Positions 1 to 7,777 of a stretch of DNA of 52,275 nt are shown here, piece by piece. The notes beneath the pieces are model-generated. The model saw only the letters and a program-made list of their open reading frames with translations. It had not been told where the DNA came from and searched no databases. The position numbers were made by a program, and so were the translations under genes. The stretch is from an uncultured Porphyromonadaceae bacterium. GTDB taxonomy: Bacteria; Bacteroidota; Bacteroidia; Bacteroidales; Muribaculaceae. The stretch is taken from positions 1 through 52,275 of the forward strand of contig CALDIF010000013.1 in assembly GCA_937901905.1 (NCBI GenBank). Direction: 5' to 3'. Each line of letters starts with the position of its first letter. Positions within the stretch are counted from its first letter, which is position 1.

Positions 1-260
1 GGACCAAGCGGCGTGGGTCTACGACCCACTTGCATGGTCTTTCGAACAACATCGGGTCTCCGACCCGCCTAACCTCTCCGAGGTCATCATCTCTCATAAA
101 CCTCTGCAATTCGTGTAATTCGTGAAATTCGTAGTTAATTTCTTGTCCGACCTGTCTGCCACTATCGCCCATGAGGGTGAAATATAGGTAAACGTGGGTG
201 GAGCGCGGCGTAACCTGCGGACAGCAGACGACACCGCGCGCAGCCTCTACAGGAGGCTAT
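1..260. repeat. Cluster of short palindromes, REP-like
   Basis: There is no convincing gene before 378. Three short perfect palindromes with 3-nt loops follow one another: 13-29 (7-bp arms, loop TAC), 53-67 (6-bp arms, loop TCC) and 72-84 (5-bp arms, loop TCC). They are followed by repetitive CGTGTAATTCGTGAAATTCG (111-130), a GGTGGAGCGC segment near 197-206, and another hairpin at 242-258. Related pieces (a 7-bp palindrome with a 3-nt loop, then GGTGGAGCGCAGCG) recur at the right edge of the window. This resembles dispersed intergenic repeats; the family is not identified. Confidence 0.45.
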
Positions 261-309
261 ATCTCATCATGGCGTGTAGGTGACGAGCAGTGTTAAAATT
301 GTTAAAATA

Positions 310-341
310 CTTGGAAAACGCCAATTTAGATAGTAAATTTG
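310..341 (+). promoter_or_regulatory. Promoter of 378 gene
   Basis: CTTG at 310-313, a 20-nt spacer, then TAAATTTG at 334-341. This matches the Bacteroides primary-sigma consensus (-33 TTG, -7 TAnnTTTG). The start codon of the first gene lies 36 bp downstream. Confidence 0.7.
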
Positions 342-377
342 CATCGAAAAAGGTAAAACACCAATAAATTTTAAGCA

Positions 378-821
378 ATGAAAACAACACACACAACAAC
401 TGACGAGCGTTCTCGTCGCGACCGCGAGTTTGTCGAAATGTTTACCGACGTGTTACATGAGTTTATACGCAACGGCATCAAGGCTCCGTTCACCGGTGCC
501 GTGCGTTTCACTCTATTGAACGGTAAGCCCCACTATCATGTAAGTTATGAGCGCGCCTATCGCATCGTGTGCCGCATATTGGCGGGTCGTACGTTGCAAC
601 TTGTAAATCCCGTGTTGATTGCCATGTGGCACGAGATAGCCGGCAAGGTGCGTGAAATTATAGGTGACGGACAATGTTCAATCAATCGCGCTCTCGAAAT
701 CGTACTGCTCAACTGTCGTGCGTCTCGTTTTTTCCTGACCGAGAAGTATGCCCGTCGTCTCGTGTACCACCTGCGCACTCGTCGCGCCAATGCCATCAAG
801 AGTCGCTGTGGCAAGAAGTGA
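378..821 (+). CDS. Unrecognised 147-aa protein
   Basis: I do not recognise this protein. It has no signal peptide or membrane segment. It is basic, with an Arg/Lys-rich C-terminus, and looks mostly helical. The central part (residues 25-125) contains repeated Arg/Ile/Val-rich helices. A good promoter ends 36 bp upstream and the ATG at 378 is the first in frame, which supports a real gene. The next gene starts 32 bp downstream on the same strand, so the two are probably cotranscribed. Nothing in the sequence fixes a function. Confidence 0.6.
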   Translation: MKTTHTTTDERSRRDREFVEMFTDVLHEFIRNGIKAPFTGAVRFTLLNGKPHYHVSYERAYRIVCRILAGRTLQLVNPVLIAMWHEIAGKVREIIGDGQCSINRALEIVLLNCRASRFFLTEKYARRLVYHLRTRRANAIKSRCGKK

Positions 822-853
822 GTAAATGTGCAACACAGTAAAGTTTATCAGCC

Positions 854-1333
854 ATGAATTTCATACACAACATTGCCGAGAGCCGCATGGTTCAAATTAC
901 GCTTGACTACGATGACATTCTCAACGAGGTGTACAGTCGCAGCGCAATTCACGTCAGTTACAACCCGTCCGCCCCGTTGCTCACTGTCGACAACGCCCGT
1001 TTGCTCGAACAGCGCATCGGTGACGCGGTGAAGGAGTTTACGGCAGCCTTGTCGGGCTATGTCGCGTTTGTCAATATCAACCCCAATAGTGACGGAGATA
1101 ACATCTACATTGTGCTTGCATTGCAACAGGGACTGTCGGTACCTCGCGGGGTGGCATCTGCCATAAGCGATGTGACCGTTAAGGCTTTGTCTTCGCGAGT
1201 GTTGTCGGCAGTGTACGAGCCGGAGGGGAACGGCTTGTACACTGCGACGTGGCGTGCTGCCACTGCACAGGTGGCTGTCATGCTGGCACGCGTTGAGCGT
1301 GGTGTAGCGGTCGATGCCTATTCGCTCGTTTGA
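854..1333 (+). CDS. Unrecognised 159-aa protein
   Basis: Unrecognised soluble protein with alternating hydrophobic residues and an alpha/beta look. There is no signal peptide and no catalytic motif I can name. It follows the 378 gene after 32 bp and shares its promoter. Its 3' end overlaps the convergent TIGR02757 gene by 16 bp (1318-1333), so the two stop codons lie inside each other's reading frames. Base and codon use resemble the neighbours, which argues for a resident gene rather than a recent arrival. Confidence 0.55.
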   Translation: MNFIHNIAESRMVQITLDYDDILNEVYSRSAIHVSYNPSAPLLTVDNARLLEQRIGDAVKEFTAALSGYVAFVNINPNSDGDNIYIVLALQQGLSVPRGVASAISDVTVKALSSRVLSAVYEPEGNGLYTATWRAATAQVAVMLARVERGVAVDAYSLV

Positions 1334-2085
1334 ATACCGAGTCCGAACAGTGCGTAGTCGTAGTAAACCGGGTCGTCGGGTCGCAGTCGGCGCAGGACAT
1401 CGGTAATCTCAATGACGGTGCGAGCGTCGGCACAACGGCGTGTGGTGAGTCCGTACAGGCGTGCTGTGTCCCCCACGTGCACGTCAAGGGGAATGAACAG
1501 TTGCGCCGGACTGATTGATGACCACACCCCCATGTCGACGATCCCGTCGTTGCGCACTAGCCATCGCAGTGCCATGTTAATGCGCTTGAGTGCGCTGTGG
1601 TCAACATTGACGGGCAGGAAGCGGGCATCTCGCGTACCATTATCGGCACGCGAGATGTCTTCGTTCAGGAGTTTGACTAATGCCCATGCCGGTCGTGGCT
1701 CATTGCCCACGCGGTGATGACCGGCATACGCGTCAAGCGACGAGTATCGGCTGTAGATGTTGCGCAAACCGCGCAACGCGTGCTTGAGGTTGCGCGCGAA
1801 AAAAGTGCGGTGAATGTTCACGTTGTCATCAAGGTCTTCGTAAGCACCCTCGATGACATATCGTGCCGGTTCTCCCTGCATGAGTTGCAGCAGACGTTCG
1901 CAGTTGTTGCATATCATCTTGCGGTTGCCCCACGCGATTGCCGAGGTGAGCATGGCTGTGATTTCGATGTCGCGCAATGACGAGAAGCGTCGCGGAAATT
2001 GCACCGGGTCTGCGGTGGCGAATTCCGGCACGTTGATGCGCTCGGCGGCAGCGTCGAGCATCGTTTTTAATGTAATGTCGTCCAT
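1318..2085 (-). CDS. TIGR02757 (DUF2400) family protein
   Basis: This 255-residue protein fits the TIGR02757 family, which is widespread in Bacteroidota and without a settled function. Recognisable features are the N-terminal region with FATADPVQFPRRF, the ITAMLTSAIAWGNRKMI block, and the C-terminal PLDVHVGDTARLYGL segment. The family has been compared with helix-hairpin-helix DNA glycosylase-like folds, but no glycosylase chemistry is shown. The ATG at 2085 lies 3 bp after the stop of the coiled-coil gene, so the pair is an operon read from the promoter near 3800. The 3' end overlaps the convergent 854 gene by 16 bp. Confidence 0.85.
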   Translation of the reverse strand: MDDITLKTMLDAAAERINVPEFATADPVQFPRRFSSLRDIEITAMLTSAIAWGNRKMICNNCERLLQLMQGEPARYVIEGAYEDLDDNVNIHRTFFARNLKHALRGLRNIYSRYSSLDAYAGHHRVGNEPRPAWALVKLLNEDISRADNGTRDARFLPVNVDHSALKRINMALRWLVRNDGIVDMGVWSSISPAQLFIPLDVHVGDTARLYGLTTRRCADARTVIEITDVLRRLRPDDPVYYDYALFGLGIQTSE

Positions 2086-2088
2086 CGG

Positions 2089-3750
2089 CTAAAACAGCGA
2101 TAACTGTCGCGGGTCGTTATTCTCCTGTCGTGGGCGCGGCAGGGACTCCTGTTCGGGGTCGAACTCCTCCCTCGGCGACGTGGGTGGTGACGGTACGAGC
2201 CAGTCAATATCGTCAAAGTCAGGAGTTTCGACACGCACTTCTTCTACCGCCGGTGTCGTTGAGGCAGCGCGGTTGCCCGCCTCGGCAGTGTGTGCGGTCG
2301 GCACGTCGAAGTCTATGTCGACGAGAAGCATATCATCAAGTGGTCGATTCGGTTCCTCGGGTGTCGGCTCGGCTGCACTCATGTCGCTTTGTGGAGATCG
2401 TGCAACGGTTGTGGCGTTGTCGCCGACCGACACTGCGGCGGCATCATCTGTCTTATCAACTGTAGCAACAAGGTCAACGCTCGTTTCCCTTGAGGCGCGA
2501 TGTCGCTTGTTGTGTTGTCGCTTGTTGCGTCGTCTTTCATCAGCGTTGTCGCTTGCTCGAGTGCCGGCATCTTGTGCTTCGAGCGTTGAGGCAAGGTCAT
2601 CACGCTCCATCAGCGCGGCTGCAAGCCGTTGTTCGACTTCGGTTCGGCGTTCTTGAGCCTCGCGAGTGGCTCGCATCGCTTCGCCGGCTTGTTGCTCCGC
2701 CTCGCGTGCCACTTGTCGGGCGGCAGCCAACTCCTGTTCGAGACGGATGACGTCGTTGTTGCGTTGTTTCAAGCGGCGTGTCAAGTCCTCATTCTCGTTG
2801 TGCAGTTGCAACTCGCGTTGTTCTTGCATTGTGGTGTCGCGGTTCAACTTGCGTTCAAGTTCCTCAATGAGCGTGGCTTGTCGTTTTATCTCAACACGTT
2901 GTTGCTCAATCTCTGTCGCTGCCACTTGCAGTTGCTCCGCCCGGTCATCGGCTTGCTGTTGAACTGCGTTGAGTCGGTCGGCGGCTTGTTGAGCACGTTG
3001 CTCGGCAGCCGCGGTCGCTTCGCGTGCTGCCGTGGCATCGGCAATCGCTTTATCGGCTTTGACCATGCGAGTGTTGGCATCAGTCAGCCTATTGTTGAGT
3101 TGCTTGATTTGTTCGATGCTATTGTCCAATTTCTCGCCCGTGTTGCGCAAGTCGTCTTCGAGCGCGGCTTTCTCACCGGTCAAGCTGTCGATAACTTGGC
3201 GCAATGCCGCTATCTCCTTGGCTGTGCCCACGTTGCCTGCAGTGCGTGCTTCAAGAGCGTTGCACTGTTGCTTGAGGCTATCGCGTTCGCGTTGAGTGGC
3301 AAGCAGTTGTTCCTGCAGTGAGGTTTGTAATGTGGAGAGGTCGTTGGCTCGTTGTTGCTCGGCTGCAAAGCGAGCTTGCAATTCGGCAAGTCGCTTGGAT
3401 TGAGCAGCGAGTTCATCGCTGTTGGTGAGTTCGCTCACCGGTGTTGCCTTGATGACGGCAATGAGATTATTAATCGCTTGTTGCAGGTTTTCGGGCATCG
3501 GCTCTTCGCCGGTTACGGTCTCGCCGGCGGTGACTGTGGTCACAGTGTCGACCGGCGACACTGCGGTGCTCGTGGAGGCTGCAGTGCGATCGCCGGCAGT
3601 GGCGGGAACTTGCCGTTGTTGTGTCACGCTTGCTGTGTGGAATGGGTTGGCAAGTGGCAACGCCGACACGTCGCGGTCAAGAATGTCATCAAGGTCATCG
3701 CCGTGACTGTCAAAGCCGAAAGCGCGCTTCAAGCGGTCAAAAAATCCCAT
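2089..3750 (-). CDS. Long coiled-coil protein ending in QLSLF
   Basis: 553 residues. A short N-terminal amphipathic stretch (MGFFDRLKRAFGF) is followed by a Thr/Val-rich linker. From about residue 95 to 390 there is heptad-type coiled coil rich in Q, A, E, R and L. A basic patch (RRRNKRQHNKRH) comes next, then an acidic Pro/Asp-rich tail. The last five residues are QLSLF, which fits the pentameric motif (QL[SD]LF) used by bacterial proteins to bind the DNA polymerase III beta clamp. A role at replication forks or repair is therefore possible but is inference. It is first gene of an operon with the TIGR02757 protein. No enzymatic domain is visible. Confidence 0.75.
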   Translation of the reverse strand: MGFFDRLKRAFGFDSHGDDLDDILDRDVSALPLANPFHTASVTQQRQVPATAGDRTAASTSTAVSPVDTVTTVTAGETVTGEEPMPENLQQAINNLIAVIKATPVSELTNSDELAAQSKRLAELQARFAAEQQRANDLSTLQTSLQEQLLATQRERDSLKQQCNALEARTAGNVGTAKEIAALRQVIDSLTGEKAALEDDLRNTGEKLDNSIEQIKQLNNRLTDANTRMVKADKAIADATAAREATAAAEQRAQQAADRLNAVQQQADDRAEQLQVAATEIEQQRVEIKRQATLIEELERKLNRDTTMQEQRELQLHNENEDLTRRLKQRNNDVIRLEQELAAARQVAREAEQQAGEAMRATREAQERRTEVEQRLAAALMERDDLASTLEAQDAGTRASDNADERRRNKRQHNKRHRASRETSVDLVATVDKTDDAAAVSVGDNATTVARSPQSDMSAAEPTPEEPNRPLDDMLLVDIDFDVPTAHTAEAGNRAASTTPAVEEVRVETPDFDDIDWLVPSPPTSPREEFDPEQESLPRPRQENNDPRQLSLF

Positions 3751-3787
3751 ATTGAGTACTCTGATGAGGGGTCAGTTAAATAAAGTG

Positions 3788-3819
3788 CAAATTTTGCAAA
3801 AATAATCGGAAAAAGCAAG
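3788..3819 (-). promoter_or_regulatory. Probable promoter of coiled-coil operon
   Basis: On the minus strand, CTTG (3819-3816), a 20-nt spacer and AAAATTTG (3795-3788). The -7 box lacks the initial T of the consensus. TATTTTTG at 3804-3797 is an alternative -7 box without a good -33 partner. Confidence 0.4.
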
Positions 3820-3935
3820 AATATTTTGATCTCTCTACCAAAAATATGCGGTCTATTCACGTCTGTCTCTCCCAAATCCGCGTGAATGGGTGTAAATTCC
3901 CTACCGCAGCCCCCGACCGCAAGTCGGTAGTGATG

Positions 3936-5135
3936 TCAGTTTGAAGTGTCGACATAGACGCGTGCAACGCGCGGTGACACGCCGGTGAGCACCTCGTAGG
4001 GTATGGTGCCGCGTGCCGTTGCAAGTGCCTCAATGGGAACGTGGTTGCCGAACACCTCGACACGGTCACCGACCCGAACGTCGGCAGGCGCGTCGGTGAT
4101 GTCAATCATCACCGCGTCCATACACACGTTGCCTACCGTGGGACACATAGTGCCGGCGACCCACATTGATGTGGCTCCGCAACCGTATCGGCGGTCGTAG
4201 CCGTCGGCGTAGCCGATGGGTACTGTTGCGATGCGCGAGCGGCGTGTGAGCAAGCCACGACGACCGTAGCCTATCGTGGTGCCGGCTTCCCATTCCTTGA
4301 TGCTGATAATAACGCTGTTGAGCGATGCCACCGGTCGCAGGTCGTCCTCGCTGCCGTCAAAGACGGTGCGTATGCCGTACAGACCGATGCCGAGTCGCAC
4401 CATGTCCATCTGGTAGTCGGTGAAACGCATGGTGCCACTGGTGTTGAGCACATGGCGCAGCAGCGTTCTGCCGCGCAATGCACTCTCGAGCATGTCGGCA
4501 CATCGGGTGAAATAATCCAACTGTGCGAGCGTGTACTCATCGTTGTCAACATCGTCGGCAACACTCAAATGGGTGAAAACGCTCACCGGTCGCAGTACGT
4601 CGGTGTGATGCAGCAATTCGGTGAGTTCGCGCAGTTGGGTGTCGGTGAAGCCCAGGCGGTGCATGCCGCTGTCAATCTTGACGTGAATGGGGTAGGGCAC
4701 ATCGCGGAACGACTCGGGGCGATAATGCTGCAAGTCGTGCAACAAAATGTGTGCTTGTTCGATTGAGTATACCTCCGGCTCGAGGTTGATGTTAAACATA
4801 GCCTCGTGGTCGCTCATGTTGGGGTTGAGAACAATGATGGGTATTCGCGATCCCAACGCGTTGCGCAGCGGTATGCCCTCATCGACGGCTGCCACGGCGA
4901 GATAGTCGATGCCGCCCTCGACCAGTCGCTGAGCCACGCGCAGCGCGCCGGTGCCGTAGCCGTCAGCCTTGACCAGCGCGAGGGTGCGCGTGGTGGGTTT
5001 CAGGCGCGACTTGAACACGGCAAGGTTGTGAGCCAAGTTGTCGAGATTGATTTGTTCGATAGTCCGAGTTTGCCGCGCAGTGGACATTGTCACTATTTGT
5101 CCGTTTTGCGGTATCATGCTCTCGTTAACGTTCAT
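3936..5135 (-). CDS. alr: Alanine racemase
   Basis: PLP-dependent interconversion of L- and D-alanine, supplying D-Ala for peptidoglycan. The PLP lysine is Lys56 in LVKADGYGTGA. The second catalytic residue is the tyrosine of TIGYGRRGLL, followed by the family segment IGYADGYDRRYG. Length (399 residues) is typical of a stand-alone Alr with a short N-terminal extension. The ATG at 5135 overlaps the stop of the GSCFA gene as ATGA, which supports this start and suggests translational coupling. An internal ATG about 16 codons in would give a more usual N-terminus. The KADGYG box differs slightly from the common KADAYGHG. Confidence 0.93.
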   Translation of the reverse strand: MNVNESMIPQNGQIVTMSTARQTRTIEQINLDNLAHNLAVFKSRLKPTTRTLALVKADGYGTGALRVAQRLVEGGIDYLAVAAVDEGIPLRNALGSRIPIIVLNPNMSDHEAMFNINLEPEVYSIEQAHILLHDLQHYRPESFRDVPYPIHVKIDSGMHRLGFTDTQLRELTELLHHTDVLRPVSVFTHLSVADDVDNDEYTLAQLDYFTRCADMLESALRGRTLLRHVLNTSGTMRFTDYQMDMVRLGIGLYGIRTVFDGSEDDLRPVASLNSVIISIKEWEAGTTIGYGRRGLLTRRSRIATVPIGYADGYDRRYGCGATSMWVAGTMCPTVGNVCMDAVMIDITDAPADVRVGDRVEVFGNHVPIEALATARGTIPYEVLTGVSPRVARVYVDTSN

Positions 5136-6106
5136 TGTTCCAAGTAGTCTTTAATAATCGGTGTTTCAGCGATGTAAGGGTATTCGGCAATGAGGTTGTT
5201 TACGACAGTGCGAGTATCGCCTGCAAAGCGGCCGGCTGCCGCGCCACCCATGCCGAGCGGACGGTGAGTAAGGCGACGGCTCACCCGTTCGCAGCGCGCC
5301 ACGGCTTGCACCGCGCGGTCGTCCATGTAGGCACCTTGCAACACCTGCCACAGGTAGTCAACGGCAACATCGCTAGGGTGCAACATGTCGGCGGCGTAGA
5401 AGCGATAGTCGCGCAGTTCGTCGGTCATGATTTCGTAGGCGGGGAAGTAGATGCAGTCCGTGTCGTTGCACACGGCATCGGCACCGACACGCAACACCGC
5501 TTTGGACAGGGCGTTGCGGTCGAGACCGTCGGCAATGTGACGTATGGGGCTGACGGTGATGACAACGCGCAATCGCGGGTTAAACCGGTGCAAGCGTTCG
5601 AGTACACGCGACAACTCATCGCTCACCTGCTGCACCATCATCATCTCGCGTGTGAACAATCCGGACGGTTGTTTGTGACAATTGGCAACCACGCGTCCCG
5701 TCGATTTAAGGCGATAGACTATAGCGGTGCCGAGCGTGAGCGTGAGTAACTCGCAATCGGCGAGAAACTCTCGCGCCTGTGTCACGCGTGCGTTCATGCG
5801 CTCAACGGCAAGGTCTTTATCGGTCAGTGAGAAACGGGAATGGAAGTCGTAACTGTTCCACACGCCGCCGTGCTCCACGAGGTCGCGTCCCTCAACCGGA
5901 GTGCCGTCGATGATGCGGTCTACAGCGGCTCCGATGCTCAACGGATTATAGAGAGTGCCGGTTGGCGACACCATGACCCGCATCAGTGCTTGTCGCATGC
6001 GAGTACCGATGTTGTCGCTGAAGCACGAGCCCATCAGCAGCACACGGTCGCTGTGACCGAGCAAATCGTGGTGTTCTCTTACCCTTACCGTTGTCCTGAA
6101 TTCCAT
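5132..6106 (-). CDS. GSCFA domain protein
   Basis: 324 residues with the family signature near the N-terminus, here GSCFS (residues 26-30) in MGSCFSDNIGTRM. GSCFA proteins are predicted SGNH-like hydrolases with the signature serine or cysteine as candidate nucleophile; substrates are not established. The conserved TLGTAIVYRL and FYAADMLHPSDVAVDYLW blocks carry the putative Asp/His. There is no signal peptide. It is coupled to alr by an ATGA overlap, and this pairing suggests an envelope-related role, although that is inference. Confidence 0.85.
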   Translation of the reverse strand: MEFRTTVRVREHHDLLGHSDRVLLMGSCFSDNIGTRMRQALMRVMVSPTGTLYNPLSIGAAVDRIIDGTPVEGRDLVEHGGVWNSYDFHSRFSLTDKDLAVERMNARVTQAREFLADCELLTLTLGTAIVYRLKSTGRVVANCHKQPSGLFTREMMMVQQVSDELSRVLERLHRFNPRLRVVITVSPIRHIADGLDRNALSKAVLRVGADAVCNDTDCIYFPAYEIMTDELRDYRFYAADMLHPSDVAVDYLWQVLQGAYMDDRAVQAVARCERVSRRLTHRPLGMGGAAAGRFAGDTRTVVNNLIAEYPYIAETPIIKDYLEQ

Positions 6107-6126
6107 CGTCTGACAATTTGAGACTG

Positions 6127-6134
6127 CAAAGTTA
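6127..6134 (-). promoter_or_regulatory. Possible internal -7 box before GSCFA gene
   Basis: TAACTTTG on the minus strand, 21 bp upstream of the GSCFA start. The expected -33 region reads GTG rather than TTG, so this is a weak candidate for a separate start of GSCFA-alr transcription. Confidence 0.35.
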
Positions 6135-6180
6135 CAATTTTAACCTGAAATATCACTCATGTGTATCCGATTCGTTGCGG

Positions 6181-6786
6181 TCACAACAACGGCATGAAAC
6201 GGCGTATATACTCGGCGGTGAACATCAGGCAGGTGTTGTGTTCCATTCGTTGCCTCAACGGTGCCATGCCCGTTGTCTCCACGTGGTCGCGACCGTTGGT
6301 CAAGATGCCGTGCACCACATTGCCCGACATCACCGGGCAACCGCTCGAGCCGTGAGTGATGCGGTCGGCAGTGATAATTGTTTGGTAGCCCTCGTCATTC
6401 ACGTCGCCGGCGATGCACGATGTGTCAACGCGATAGGCGCGTTCGCCGTTCCACTGATAACACACGATGTCAAGGCTGTCGTTTCGCCCGGCATTGACAT
6501 CGGCTATAACGAGGGGGCTGTGCAATCCCTCGACGGGATAGAATGCGAGGTCATACCCCGTGCGGTCGGCGGCCGGTAATTGTCGTGGTAACCATCGGTC
6601 GTAGTCAAGCGGATAGTAGCGTCCGCCGGCTGTGCGGGCATAGCAACGCTTGTCGGCATCAAGCACGTGACCGGCGGTGACCAAGTAGCCCTCAACGCAA
6701 AATGCTGTGCCGGCAAAGGACCGCTCATCGCCCTCGCGACGATAAACGGGCATGACATAAATTGATAAATTGTCCATGTCACACAT
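6181..6786 (-). CDS. Trypsin-like serine protease domain protein
   Basis: 201 residues from the ATG at 6786. A chymotrypsin-fold triad can be read: His40 in YLVTAGHVL, Asp79 in RTGYDLAFYPV, and Ser148 in THGSSGCPV (the usual GNSGGP region). It has no signal peptide or PDZ domain, so unlike DegP-type proteases it appears to be a minimal cytosolic domain. The ATG at 6786 overlaps the DUF2752 stop by 8 bp. A second ATG at 6777, directly after that stop, is an equal candidate. It is the fourth gene of the MATE operon; its substrate is unknown. Confidence 0.75.
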   Translation of the reverse strand: MCDMDNLSIYVMPVYRREGDERSFAGTAFCVEGYLVTAGHVLDADKRCYARTAGGRYYPLDYDRWLPRQLPAADRTGYDLAFYPVEGLHSPLVIADVNAGRNDSLDIVCYQWNGERAYRVDTSCIAGDVNDEGYQTIITADRITHGSSGCPVMSGNVVHGILTNGRDHVETTGMAPLRQRMEHNTCLMFTAEYIRRFMPLL

Positions 6787-7156
6787 CAAGCAAATTGCGT
6801 GCCACAGTCCATGCGAGCAACACTGTCAGTGCTATGATGGCAGTGACAGGATGACGCACGATGCGAGCGAGGCGGCTCTGTGGCGGTGCAACCAATTCGC
6901 CCACAGCGAGCAACACCAAGCCCACAACGAGCACGGGCAGCAACGCGTTGTAATGCAGTGCACCGGTCACGTCACCGTGAAACAGCGAGTGGGCGGCACG
7001 TTGCAAGCCACACCCCGGGCATCGTATTCCCGTGAGCGTGTATAGCGTGCAACGAGGAAACCACATGTTCGAGTCCGACGGATCAAACATGTAGTAGATG
7101 ACGGCAACGCTCACCGCGACAACAAGTGTCACGCCAATGACAAGCGTGCGACGCAT
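6779..7156 (-). CDS. DUF2752 membrane protein
   Basis: 125 residues with three hydrophobic segments (about 5-24, 65-85 and 95-115). It carries the DUF2752 signature CPGCGLQRAAHSLFHGD between the first and second segment. The function of the family is unknown. The longer frame reaching 7225 is rejected because it would overlap the upstream gene by 70 bp. The ATG at 7156 shares its A with the preceding TGA, a typical coupled start. It lies directly behind a GYF_2/CD225 protein, a pairing common in Bacteroidota, which suggests the two work together in the inner membrane. Confidence 0.85.
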   Translation of the reverse strand: MRRTLVIGVTLVVAVSVAVIYYMFDPSDSNMWFPRCTLYTLTGIRCPGCGLQRAAHSLFHGDVTGALHYNALLPVLVVGLVLLAVGELVAPPQSRLARIVRHPVTAIIALTVLLAWTVARNLLDV

Positions 7157-7761
7157 CACATCATCAACAACGAGACGAACGGTTGGGAAATTATGCCGAG
7201 TACGATAGTGGCGATGCACCACCATGCGCTCACCTCGCTATAATGCTCGGCTGCCTCGAAGTCACCGTTGTAGTAACTTGTCGACACCTTGGTGCTGTAG
7301 ATGATAGCAACGATGCCAAGCGGCACGCAGCACAGCAACATTGCACCTATTGCCCACGCGAGATTGGTGGGTGGCATTGGGGGTAACGCAGCCGGGTGTT
7401 GAGTCTGTTGCGGCGCGGTCTGACTGCCGAAGCGCGTTTGCTCAAACCGTTGGGGCTGTTCGGGCACATCGGGTATGACGGGGGGCGCGACCGCGGGGAC
7501 ATCGGGCTCTGCAGGCTGTCGGGCAGCCGGTTGTGACTCATCGGTTGGCTCGCTCTCGGGTTGCGGCTCGATAGTTGGCTCGCTCTCGGGTTGCGGCTCG
7601 ACAATCAGTGCTGCCACTTCGGGCACTTGTGACACGGGTAGCCAATCGGGCATACCGGTACACCACACATAAGCATCGGCATGTACGCCGAGCGTCTTGA
7701 GTTCATCGAGTGACAACGGACCGTGTTGTACACCGTCTTGATTAATCCAAAATTGTTGCAT
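7156..7761 (-). CDS. GYF_2-CD225 (dispanin-like) membrane protein
   Basis: 201 residues in three parts. Residues 1-52 form a GYF_2 domain (FWINQDGVQHGPLSLDEL ... MPDWLPVSQVPEV), a family thought to bind proline-rich peptides. Residues 55-115 are a Pro/Glu-rich linker containing two nearly identical EPQPESEPT repeats. Residues 122-201 are a CD225/dispanin domain with two membrane segments (LAWAIGAMLLCCVPLGIVAIIYS and WWCIATIVLGIISQPFVSLLMM region). The domain order is common in Bacteroidota; its role is unknown. It sits 16 bp after the MATE gene and is translationally coupled to DUF2752. Confidence 0.88.
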   Translation of the reverse strand: MQQFWINQDGVQHGPLSLDELKTLGVHADAYVWCTGMPDWLPVSQVPEVAALIVEPQPESEPTIEPQPESEPTDESQPAARQPAEPDVPAVAPPVIPDVPEQPQRFEQTRFGSQTAPQQTQHPAALPPMPPTNLAWAIGAMLLCCVPLGIVAIIYSTKVSTSYYNGDFEAAEHYSEVSAWWCIATIVLGIISQPFVSLLMM

Positions 7762-7777
7762 ATTATCTTGTTTACAG

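Noticed and set aside
2629..3321. 230-codon plus-strand frame opposite the coiled-coil gene
   Set aside because: It is antisense to low-complexity coiled-coil sequence, is rich in Leu/Cys/Phe repeats, has no promoter, and the minus-strand protein has clear structure.
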